Source: Oscillospiraceae bacterium
Lineage (GTDB): Bacteria; Bacillota; Clostridia; Oscillospirales; Oscillospiraceae
Direction: 5' to 3'
NCBI GenBank assembly: GCA_017621795.1
Contig: JAGASJ010000099.1
Coordinates: 1 to 64,000, forward strand
Length of the DNA stretch: 64,000 nucleotides
Part shown: one piece after another, positions 31,057-38,918 of the stretch
How the letters are laid out: the number at the start of each line of letters is the position of its first letter
Numbering within the stretch: position 1 is the stretch's first letter
The notes under the pieces: generated by a model
What the model was told of the DNA's origin: nothing
The model's input: the letters and a program-made list of their open reading frames with translations, nothing else
Database searches by the model: none
Position numbers and translations under genes: made by a program

Positions 31057-32180
31057 GAAAAGCACTTTTATGGTTTGGGATGCTTTCCAAGCGACTGTTC
31101 AAAAAAGGCACTTATTTGTGCCTGCTGATGCTGATTCCCTTGCTTGTGGTAGGCTTTGCCGCAGGCGCAAAGGAAGAAAGCGGAATGGTGCGTATTCTTT
31201 TGGTGCAGGAGGATCCACAGGATGCTTTTAGCACGCAGATCGTGGAGGAGCTGATGGGGAGCAGCGAGATGATTCTCTTCGCGCACACCTCGGAGGCAGA
31301 GGCTATCAATCAGATCAAAGCAGGGAAGGCGGATGCGGCTTGGATCATCCCGGGAGAGCTGCAGACACAATTGGCGGCCGTTTTTCTGGGACAGGGGCAG
31401 GATTGTCCCCCCATTCGGGTGATCGAGCAGTCGGAAAGCGCACTACTGCATCTGACCCACGAAAAGCTGAGCAGTACGGTTTATAAATACTGGGCAGAGG
31501 AGATGTACTTGCAGTATTTGCAATCTCTTGCACCTGAGGCGGCGACAATTTCCCGGCAGGAGCTAACGACGTTTTATCATTCTTCCACTGTCAGCGGCAC
31601 ACTGTTTGAGTATACCGATATTTACGGCAATGCGCGCTCTGAAAGCAGCAGCTACTTGGTAACACCTCTGCGGGGAATACTTGCGGTACTTGTTGTTTTG
31701 TGCAGTGTTGTATCCGGGATTTACTATCGCAAGGATACACAGCGGGGGTTGTTTTCCACTGTGTCGTTCCGTCATCGGCCATTTATTGACTTGGGCTATC
31801 AGTTTACATCGGTGTTTTATATGGCATTTGCGGTCCTGATTGCCTTGATCGCTGCGGGACTGACCGGACCTTGGTGGGCAGAAGCAATGCTGTTTTTCCT
31901 TGGATGTTTTGGATGCACACTGTTCGGAACGGTGTTCAGCGGACTGACAGGCGGACGGTATATTACTGCGGCACTGCTTCCTGTGCTGCTGGTTTTGATG
32001 CTGGCCATTTGCCCGGTTTTCTATCATCTTCCACAGCTGCGATACTTCCAGTTTTTATTTCCTGCAACCTACTACATCACCGGAGCGCATCACTACGCTT
32101 ACATAGGTTATTATCTTTTGTATGATATAATTTTGGCGGTGCTGTGGCTGCTAATAAAATATAAAAAGCAATATCGTTGA
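31053..32180 (+). CDS. ABC-2 type permease B
   Basis: Protein of 375 aa with the same plan as permease A: N-terminal helix, outside domain (GKADAAWIIPGEL motif), C-terminal six-helix bundle. AAGGAGG precedes its ATG and it overlaps the previous gene by four bases. The two permeases are clearly homologous in layout but different in sequence. A peptide or lipid exporter is likely; no precursor peptide was found beside it. Confidence 0.85.
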   Translation: MRKALLWFGMLSKRLFKKGTYLCLLMLIPLLVVGFAAGAKEESGMVRILLVQEDPQDAFSTQIVEELMGSSEMILFAHTSEAEAINQIKAGKADAAWIIPGELQTQLAAVFLGQGQDCPPIRVIEQSESALLHLTHEKLSSTVYKYWAEEMYLQYLQSLAPEAATISRQELTTFYHSSTVSGTLFEYTDIYGNARSESSSYLVTPLRGILAVLVVLCSVVSGIYYRKDTQRGLFSTVSFRHRPFIDLGYQFTSVFYMAFAVLIALIAAGLTGPWWAEAMLFFLGCFGCTLFGTVFSGLTGGRYITAALLPVLLVLMLAICPVFYHLPQLRYFQFLFPATYYITGAHHYAYIGYYLLYDIILAVLWLLIKYKKQYR

Positions 32181-32249
32181 AAAATCCCCCAAAGCGGCAG
32201 TACACCATCGTAATTAAATGGTTTTGAACGGTCCCTTTTCTGCTTGACC

Positions 32250-32290
32250 GCAAAAAAATCCCGAAATGCGCCAGCATTTCGGGATTTTTA
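32250..32290. terminator. bidirectional terminator
   Basis: AAAAAATCCCGAAATGC / GCATTTCGGGATTTTT stem with GCCA loop between convergent genes (ABC exporter and pgsA). Confidence 0.85.
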
Positions 32291-32328
32291 TTGTTTGTTG
32301 ACCTCCAAAAACAGTGTTTTGGGGAGTA

Positions 32329-32925
32329 TTATTCGCCGTCTTCTTTGTCGTCGTTGATCGTTAAATACTTGGTTTTCTTGCTGCAGAAAAGACGGATGTA
32401 GTCTGCAAATGCAATAAGCAGGAATACCGCGTCCACAGCTGCGATCCAGTTTACTGCTGTTTTGGAGATATCCGGAAGCATTACCAAAATGATGAGGCTG
32501 ACAAAAAGCACAGTGGTGCAGATCTTACCACTGATCTGGGCGCCATTGAGCATTTGTCCTTTTCTGTAGTGGATGTACGCGGCAATAAGCTGAAATACCT
32601 CTTTGCAGAATACCAGGATCACCAAAGCGATCAAAATATGGTGCTTAATACACAGGCAGATCATCAAGGTGAACTGGGTCAGCTTGTCGGCCAGCGGATC
32701 CAAAAACTTTCCGAATGCGGAGATCATATTAAAGCGGCGTGCGATCTGACCGTCGATCATATCTGTCAGACAGGAAACTGCCAAAATGATCGCTGCAATA
32801 TAATAGTCCATACTATCCTTGGCGTTCAGGTAGATGGAAACATATAAGGGAATTAGGGCGAGACGAAAAAGGCTTAAAACGTTCGGAACAGTAAAAACGT
32901 CCTTTTTCCAGTTTTTGATGAGCAT
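32329..32925 (-). CDS. pgsA: CDP-alcohol phosphatidyltransferase (PGP synthase-like)
   Basis: Membrane enzyme of 198 aa that makes phosphatidylglycerophosphate from CDP-diacylglycerol and glycerol-3-phosphate. The catalytic signature D-x2-DG-x2-AR-x8-G-x3-D-x3-D is complete (DMIDGQIARRFN...GKFLDPLADK). The start MLIKNWKK at 32925 follows GGAGGGTG; an upstream ATG at 32982 has no such site. Another CDP-alcohol acceptor cannot be excluded. Confidence 0.88.
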   Translation of the reverse strand: MLIKNWKKDVFTVPNVLSLFRLALIPLYVSIYLNAKDSMDYYIAAIILAVSCLTDMIDGQIARRFNMISAFGKFLDPLADKLTQFTLMICLCIKHHILIALVILVFCKEVFQLIAAYIHYRKGQMLNGAQISGKICTTVLFVSLIILVMLPDISKTAVNWIAAVDAVFLLIAFADYIRLFCSKKTKYLTINDDKEDGE

Positions 32926-33010
32926 AGTGCACCCTCCGATAGTAATTGTATCTATTATATTGCTTTTATTCTGTCGAATCAAGAGCCAAATTGAAAATTT
33001 TTATGAATGT

Positions 33011-33565
33011 TTAAGAATTATTCTGTTTAATGATGTTTCGCGGGGAATGATGGTGCGCGCTGAGGGTAAAGTGACGGGATAAATGCATCCACGTGTATTT
33101 ATCCAGCGCACCGGTGGGCTCCAGGCCCGCAAGCTCCTGAAATGCTGTAAGCGCAATTTGGGTATCCCGATCAAACTGTCCGTTGTGCTGCACAGGGGGT
33201 ATTTCCGCATCCTGGGAAGAAAGCCAAATAAGCATAGACTGCATTAAAAAGATATAAGGCCCCTCATCCCCGAGGGAAAAGACCTGATTGCGGTCCATAA
33301 TGATCTCTATGGGCTCTGCCTTTCCCACCCGTGCCTGTGCAGGCTGGTAACGGCTAACGATGGTGTCCCAGGTTCTCTGGTCGGTGATACCGGTTAACGG
33401 CAGGTTCTCGCGGCGCTGGAAGGCTGTTACGGCACGAAGTGTGTTTTGACCGTAAATACCATCCGGCACAACAAGGGGTATTGTAGGATCATCCAAAGCG
33501 ATCACGCGCAGCATGGTCTGCAGGCTTCGTATGGGCTGGTCAATAAAGGATTCACTTGGTCTCAT
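33011..33565 (-). CDS. peptidoglycan-binding protein, two PG_binding_1 domains
   Basis: Protein of 184 aa without a signal peptide. Each half has the PGB_1 pattern: IYGQNTLRAVTAFQRRENLPLTG-type (VPDGIYGQNTLRAVTAFQRR) and FDRDTQIALTAFQELAGLEPTG. The ATG overlaps the stop of the upstream peptidoglycan-binding gene by four bases. Lack of an export signal fits a protein made in the mother cell and placed in the spore cortex region (inference). Confidence 0.85.
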   Translation of the reverse strand: MRPSESFIDQPIRSLQTMLRVIALDDPTIPLVVPDGIYGQNTLRAVTAFQRRENLPLTGITDQRTWDTIVSRYQPAQARVGKAEPIEIIMDRNQVFSLGDEGPYIFLMQSMLIWLSSQDAEIPPVQHNGQFDRDTQIALTAFQELAGLEPTGALDKYTWMHLSRHFTLSAHHHSPRNIIKQNNS

Positions 33566-34806
33566 CGTACCACCTCCTGACGGACAGGGTCCTGATTTCC
33601 GATCGCTAAATCCACGCCGGGGAATTGCTCCATCACGGTGGGGATCTGTCCGCTTTGAACGGACTGGGACGTTCTGCGGCGGGCAGCGCTGCTTCCTGCG
33701 GTCTGTCGCTGGGGGAAAGATTCGTTATTGCGCAAGGAAGTGTTTTCGATGCCGGAATACTGATCATAGATCATATCCCAGGTGGTCTGACCGACTGTTC
33801 CGGTTTCGGGCAGTCCTGCGCGGCGCTGAAATGCCTGCACCGCACTGCGTGTAGCAGGACCGTAAACGCCGTCTACGGACAGGGAGGGTATAGAAGGAAT
33901 ATATTCGGATAAAACACTGAGCATATATTGCAAAAGCTGAACCTTTTCTCCTGTATTTCCCACCTGCAAGACACTGGGCGGCGACCAGTTGATGCGATAA
34001 TACTGCTGTCCCTGACTGCGCAGCTCGGAAAGGGCGGTCACGGCCGTGTAAATGCGCACGATTTTATACCAGGTCGCCGGGCCGACAATGCCATCGGGCG
34101 TGAGGTTAAAGACCTCCTGAAAGACCCGTACAGCTGCTTCTGTGCGGCTGCCGAATATACCGTCATTTGCAGGGATCTTAGGAATGGCTGGGTAGTTTCT
34201 GGCGATGCGGTTCAGTGATACCTGCACCACAACTACGCTGGGACCGGTGCTACCTGTGCGCAGAGGTGTTCCCGGATAAGAGGACACGATGCCTCGAATG
34301 GGGGCGTTTGATACGATTTCCACATTTCCGTAATAGCTGCGGAGAATTTGGGTGTAGGAATAGCCTTGCTGCGCCAGATTTTGGCTGCCCCATTGGCTCA
34401 ATCCTTCGCAAGTGACAGTGGTGCCGTTGCAAAATTTTGCGGCAAGGGGCTCAACAAAACCCGGACGTCTTAAATAATCATTGAAAAGTTCATCCACAAG
34501 TACGGAAACAGAGCTGAAAAAGCTTCTTCCGTTTACAAATGCCTGGTCAAAAGCGGTATTGTTGGTGATGTCAAAATCATACCCTCTGCTGCGGTAAAAC
34601 TCTGTATATACACGATTGAGCGCAAAGGAAACGATTGCAAAAATATTTGCCCGCAGGGCGCTTTCGTCCCAAGTGGGATAAATCTCGCTGGACGCCACAT
34701 TTTTAACGTAATCCGGGAATGATACGGTGACATTGGCGGCATTGGAGGAGGGAGACCCTAAATGAACGGTGATGTACTGGGGGACGTATGGTGTTACGAT
34801 CGGCAT
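33562..34806 (-). CDS. SpoIID-like and peptidoglycan-binding protein
   Basis: Protein of 414 aa. The N-terminal part (1-170) resembles SpoIID/LytB: NVASSEIYPTWDESALRANI, then GLSQWGSQNLAQQGYSYTQILRSYYGNVEI, but without a signal peptide. Two PGB_1 domains follow (about 185-270 and 290-365: DGIFGSRTEAAVRVFQEVF; DGVYGPATRSAVQAFQRRAG). The C-terminus is low-complexity. It sits in a three-gene minus-strand unit (34817, 33562, 33011). A sporulation role is likely from family resemblance. Confidence 0.82.
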   Translation of the reverse strand: MPIVTPYVPQYITVHLGSPSSNAANVTVSFPDYVKNVASSEIYPTWDESALRANIFAIVSFALNRVYTEFYRSRGYDFDITNNTAFDQAFVNGRSFFSSVSVLVDELFNDYLRRPGFVEPLAAKFCNGTTVTCEGLSQWGSQNLAQQGYSYTQILRSYYGNVEIVSNAPIRGIVSSYPGTPLRTGSTGPSVVVVQVSLNRIARNYPAIPKIPANDGIFGSRTEAAVRVFQEVFNLTPDGIVGPATWYKIVRIYTAVTALSELRSQGQQYYRINWSPPSVLQVGNTGEKVQLLQYMLSVLSEYIPSIPSLSVDGVYGPATRSAVQAFQRRAGLPETGTVGQTTWDMIYDQYSGIENTSLRNNESFPQRQTAGSSAARRRTSQSVQSGQIPTVMEQFPGVDLAIGNQDPVRQEVVR

Positions 34807-34816
34807 AGCATCCTCC

Positions 34817-35206
34817 TTACAGATTTTGGGCAGGTGTATTGAAGATTTCCACCTGATTCTGATATTGAGGCAGTTCTGACAGAGGGATCATCTGCAGATC
34901 CTGCACAGTGATGATTCCGGGGAAGACCTGAATGTTGTTGGCTTCGATTTCTTCGTAATCCGCAACCTTTGCATAGAGATTCACAGTGGAGTACGGCACG
35001 ATCCCGGTGTTGGGGGATAAACCTGCGGCAGGAATCGGTACCTGGATCTCTACAGGACGGTCTATTTTTCCACTGCTGTTTGTCATCCGCAGTGCAATGG
35101 TTTTTCCCTGATCGTTTGTAACAGCGATTGCCACATTCCTGAGAGGCAGCTGAGCTTTGGCGGTATAAGCGTGCACTTGAATGTATCCGATATTAGACAC
35201 GTGCAA
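34817..35206 (-). CDS. beta-sandwich protein of the peptidoglycan-binding operon
   Basis: Protein of 129 aa, no signal peptide. It has a transthyretin or carboxypeptidase-regulatory-like fold (IQVHAYTAKAQLPLRNVAIAVTND, GKTIALRMTNSSGKIDRPVEI), ending in YQNQVEIFNTPAQNL. AAAGGAGGT precedes the start. It is 10 bases upstream of the SpoIID-like gene and probably works with it. No enzymatic motif was seen. Confidence 0.75.
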   Translation of the reverse strand: MHVSNIGYIQVHAYTAKAQLPLRNVAIAVTNDQGKTIALRMTNSSGKIDRPVEIQVPIPAAGLSPNTGIVPYSTVNLYAKVADYEEIEANNIQVFPGIITVQDLQMIPLSELPQYQNQVEIFNTPAQNL

Positions 35207-35302
35207 ACCTCCTTTCCCATCATCCTATGTCACACGCTCAAATAAGTGCGCACCGCTTCCAAGCGTAACACATAAACTGTGGTGAAGAAAGGAGCGATGG
35301 GA

Positions 35303-37114
35303 ATGAGTGCCATAGCAGGCATTATTGACTTGCCGTATAATGAAAAAATTCTCCACGATATGGAGAATAAAATGAGCGGGCGCGGTCCGGACGGACACGG
35401 GGTGTTTATGGGGCATCGCAGTGCGATGGTGCACCTTCAGCTGCTGACATCCTTTAGCCAATGCGGACAGCCGGTACATTTTCTGTGCGGCAAACAGCAT
35501 TATGTAATGGTTCTTGATGGGGTGATTTATAACGCCGAGCAGGTGCGCACCGAACTGGCACAAGAAGGGCATATTTGTGATACGGATTGCCCTGAGGAAG
35601 TAATTATATATGCTTATATGCAGTGGAAAGAGGATTGCGCGTCACATTTCAGGGGGAATTTTGCCCTGGCAATTTGGGAGGAAGAAACAAAAACCGTGTT
35701 TCTCGCAAGAGATCAGCTGGGAGTAAAGCCTCTATTTTATAAGGAGCACAAAAACGGCCTGCTGTTCGCCTCGGAAATAAAATCAGTGCTATCCTATCCC
35801 GGAGTGCGCGGGGAATTGGACATAGAGGGTGCGGCCCAGCTGGTGCTGTTGGGACCGGGCAGGATACCGGGCAGCGGTGTATTTCACGGCATCAGGGAGC
35901 TGGAGCCGGGCTGCTGCGCGCTTTTTCAGGATGGAAAACTGCACTATAAGAGATACTGGAAGCTAACAGATCGGGAGCATACCGATTCCTTTGAACAGAC
36001 AGCGCAAAGGGTGCGCGAGATGGTCACAAGATCCATTAAAGAACAGCTCACGGCAGATGTTCCTGTGGGAACGTTTCTGTCGGGAGGATTGGATTCCGGC
36101 ATTGTTACTGCGATCTATGCGCATTCGTATACCGGCCAGATCACCACATTCTCCTTGGATTATGAGGATAACAGCAAAAATTTTACGCCCGGCAGATTCC
36201 AACCGGAAACGGATAACGGGTATATTGATATAATGCAGTCGTTGCTTCAAACCAACCATCATTGGACAGTACTGGGGGCCCATGATTTAGCGGATGCATT
36301 GCAGGAGGCTACGGAGGCCCGTGATTTGCCGGGGATGGGAGATGTGGACTTTTCCTTGCTTGCGTTTGCCAAGGAGATTCGTAAATACGTGAAGGTGGCA
36401 TTATCCGGGGAGTGCGCGGATGAGCTTTTTGGGGGATATCCCTGGTTCAGAGAGCCGGATATGGGTGGCGGCTCCACATTCCCGTGGGCACAAAACACGG
36501 CGTTGCGCGAGACCTTCCTGCAGCCCCATTTGCGCAGTCAAATACGGGGCGGGGAATATGTCCGTGATCTGTATGAAACAGCAGTTGCAAGCTGTGATAT
36601 TTTACCTCAATGCCCCCCTGAGGAACGCAGGATCAAGGAATTGGTCAATTTAAATATGTGGTGGTTTATGCAAACACTGCTGGATCGAAACGATCGAATG
36701 TGCACCCGATGCGGGTTGGATGTACGGGCGCCATTCTGCGATTTGGAAATCGCGGAGTATATGTACGGTGTGCCTGTCAGCTTTAAGGACTATATGGGCA
36801 GGGAAAAGGGGCTTCTGCGTTATGCGATGGAAGGACTTTTGCCGGAAAAGGTGCTATACAGAAAGAAAAATCCGTTCCCTAAAACCTACGACCCCCGTTA
36901 TACAGACCGTATGCGTTGCAAAATACTGAGATTGCTGGAGGACGACCGTGCCCCTCTGTGGGAAGTGATCGACCCTGTTGCGGTAAAGCAGGTTGCATTT
37001 CAGGAAATGAACTGGCCTTGGTACGGCCAGTTGATGAAAGGACCGCAAACCATGGCATATATCCTTCAGATGGATCATTGGCTTCGTCATTACAAGGTAG
37101 ATTTTCTGTTCTGA
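35303..37114 (+). CDS. asnB: asparagine synthetase B-type protein lacking the glutaminase Cys
   Basis: Protein of 603 aa with the full two-domain plan: N-terminal class II glutamine amidotransferase (RGPDGHGVF, LDGVIYNAEQVR, FALAIWEEETKTVFLARDQLGVKPLFY) and C-terminal synthetase (PP-motif FLSGGLDSGIV, SGECADELFGGYPWF, RAPFCDLEIAEY). The start codon is followed by SAIAGIID instead of the usual CGIAG, so the catalytic nucleophile Cys2 is missing. Upstream in-frame codons do not supply one. It may use free ammonia or amidate another substrate. RBS AAAGGAG is at 35287. Confidence 0.88.
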   Translation: MSAIAGIIDLPYNEKILHDMENKMSGRGPDGHGVFMGHRSAMVHLQLLTSFSQCGQPVHFLCGKQHYVMVLDGVIYNAEQVRTELAQEGHICDTDCPEEVIIYAYMQWKEDCASHFRGNFALAIWEEETKTVFLARDQLGVKPLFYKEHKNGLLFASEIKSVLSYPGVRGELDIEGAAQLVLLGPGRIPGSGVFHGIRELEPGCCALFQDGKLHYKRYWKLTDREHTDSFEQTAQRVREMVTRSIKEQLTADVPVGTFLSGGLDSGIVTAIYAHSYTGQITTFSLDYEDNSKNFTPGRFQPETDNGYIDIMQSLLQTNHHWTVLGAHDLADALQEATEARDLPGMGDVDFSLLAFAKEIRKYVKVALSGECADELFGGYPWFREPDMGGGSTFPWAQNTALRETFLQPHLRSQIRGGEYVRDLYETAVASCDILPQCPPEERRIKELVNLNMWWFMQTLLDRNDRMCTRCGLDVRAPFCDLEIAEYMYGVPVSFKDYMGREKGLLRYAMEGLLPEKVLYRKKNPFPKTYDPRYTDRMRCKILRLLEDDRAPLWEVIDPVAVKQVAFQEMNWPWYGQLMKGPQTMAYILQMDHWLRHYKVDFLF

Positions 37115-37163
37115 TCTTTTAAAAAATTTTGGCAATTTTACCACGTGAAAAAAAGAAAAAATA

Positions 37164-37172
37164 TGTTATAAT
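37164..37172 (+). promoter_or_regulatory. extended -10 promoter of the CarD-family gene
   Basis: TG-T-TATAAT at 37164-37172, with no good -35 box; 41 bases before the GTG start. Confidence 0.5.
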
Positions 37173-37212
37173 GGGATAAGAGCAGGAACGAAAGAGAAGG
37201 GAGATGCGCGGG

Positions 37213-37707
37213 GTGTTTCAGGTACAGCAAAAAGTCGTTTACGGCATACACGGTGTTTGTATCATACAGCAGATACAAGAGCAGATCATTGATTATCAGA
37301 AGAAGCTTTATTATGTTTTGGTGCCGATTGAGCGCTCAGATACCCAGTATCTCATCCCTGTAGACAATGAGATGGCTGTCCAAAAGCTGCGTCCACTGCT
37401 CACAAAGGAAGAGCTTATGCATCTGCTTTCCCATAAAGCACTTACGGAGGATGTTTGGATTCCGGAAGAGAATCTTCGTAAAGTGCGATATAAAGAGCTG
37501 ATCAACAGCGGCGACCGAACAATGCTGCTCGCAATGGTGCGTACCCTGCGCCTTTATAAAAAACGGCAACTGGAGCAGGGGAGAAAGCTGCATCAGTGTG
37601 ATGACAATTTTCTGCGGGATGCAGAAAGGCTGATCTACGCCGAGTTTTCCATCGTGCTGGATATATCCCCCGCAGAGGTAGAAAACTATCTTGCCCAATA
37701 CTTGTAA
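37213..37707 (+). CDS. CarD/CdnL-family RNA polymerase-binding regulator
   Basis: Protein of 164 aa. The N-terminal CarD/TRCF RNAP-binding domain begins FQVQQKVVYGIHGVCII (family norm: F-x-V-G-D-x-V-V-Y-x-x-H-G), followed by YYVLVPIERSDTQYLIPVDN. The C-terminal half is helical and DNA-binding in homologs. These proteins stabilise open promoter complexes, especially at rRNA promoters. The GTG at 37213 is preferred over the ATG at 37204 because AAGGGAG lies nine bases before it and the homologous start is recovered. Confidence 0.88.
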   Translation: MFQVQQKVVYGIHGVCIIQQIQEQIIDYQKKLYYVLVPIERSDTQYLIPVDNEMAVQKLRPLLTKEELMHLLSHKALTEDVWIPEENLRKVRYKELINSGDRTMLLAMVRTLRLYKKRQLEQGRKLHQCDDNFLRDAERLIYAEFSIVLDISPAEVENYLAQYL

Positions 37708-37775
37708 ACGAAGGTCAGAAATACGATGATCACGCAAAATACATCCACCGGCTGCTTCTGCACCGGTGGATGTAT

Positions 37776-38747
37776 TTAGTTCATCCAAAAAATATCCGGT
37801 TTCGTGCGGAAGGGAAAAATGATCGGCTTGTCTGCGTCTAAATTCTCTTTGCCCATTTGCACAGCGGTAATGCGGTTATTTTCGTAGGTTTTATAGTAGT
37901 AGATCCCTTCGTCTGCGTTGCAGCAGCAGGAGTATATTGTTTTTTCATACAGATCGTCCACCTTCACACAGCCTTCCTGCTGTGCTACCCCATCCAAAAT
38001 ATGAAAGAACTGGTGCACAGAGTCTTCTTCTTTTTCGGTAACGGCGCTGTGAAATTTGGTAAAAACAGCCCGCACGAAGCGGGATGCGGAGGATAAATCC
38101 CCGGGCAGTCCCATTGCACCCATTCCACGGCTGTAGGGGGAGAGGGGAACGGTAGGGGCAATTTTGTTTATTGGGTCTGCATCCTGCAGGGATAGATAAT
38201 TTTTAATATTTTCCAAATGATACTCAAAGGGCGGGTTATTGGTCAGCACCTCCAAAGGATTATGGAAAATTTTCAGACCGTCCTTCCGCTGCTCGAGCAC
38301 AATGCTTTCGTTTTTGTCGGATACCAGCCAGTGCAGGTCTGTAAGCGGATAATCCTGAGAGTAGGGGATAGAGGCAATTTGAAGATTGGAAAAAAGGCTT
38401 TGAACCTGCCGGACATTTTTGCATTTGCCCAAAATCAGCGGAATCATTTCAAAAGGCGCAACAGCATTTTTGCACTGGGTCTCCGGCAGGTAAAAGGCGT
38501 TACCGGGGAAGTTGAGTCCTGCAACAGACAGCCCTTCTTCGTTGGTGCCGTCGTAGTAAAGCGGATAGTCTCCGCTGAGAGTCGCAACCCCGATAAAGGC
38601 ATAATGGTTGCATAAATCTTCTGTTTTTCTGAAATGCAAGGGCATATTACGGGGCGTGATCGCTATAGATTCACCGTAGTGTCGTTCGTAGTCCAGATTT
38701 CTGCCGAAATAATGCTTATTTGTTCTGAAAGAAAGTGCGGTGCACAT
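37776..38747 (-). CDS. choloylglycine (bile salt) hydrolase-family enzyme
   Basis: Ntn-hydrolase of 323 aa that cleaves amide bonds of conjugated bile salts or penicillin V-like substrates. The nucleophile Cys2 follows the start Met directly. The family residues R16, D19 (GRNLDYE), N79, N170 (TNNPPFEYH) and R223 (ASRFVRA) are all present at the expected spacing. The ATG at 38747 follows GGAGGGAT. There is no signal peptide, so it is intracellular. Bile salt hydrolase rather than penicillin acylase is favoured by the gut-type context and by overall similarity from memory. Confidence 0.88.
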   Translation of the reverse strand: MCTALSFRTNKHYFGRNLDYERHYGESIAITPRNMPLHFRKTEDLCNHYAFIGVATLSGDYPLYYDGTNEEGLSVAGLNFPGNAFYLPETQCKNAVAPFEMIPLILGKCKNVRQVQSLFSNLQIASIPYSQDYPLTDLHWLVSDKNESIVLEQRKDGLKIFHNPLEVLTNNPPFEYHLENIKNYLSLQDADPINKIAPTVPLSPYSRGMGAMGLPGDLSSASRFVRAVFTKFHSAVTEKEEDSVHQFFHILDGVAQQEGCVKVDDLYEKTIYSCCCNADEGIYYYKTYENNRITAVQMGKENLDADKPIIFPFRTKPDIFWMN

Positions 38748-38918
38748 AATGATCCCTCCGAAAATATTTTGCACAGGATCCTTTTTTATATGACGGGAAT
38801 GATCAAATTTGGACAATTTTCATAAAACGAAAAAAAGTACTTCCATTTTATATGGTTATATGTTACAATGAGTTTTCCCAATTTGTATGAAGTGGACATA
38901 TAGCAAGGAGAGAATATT

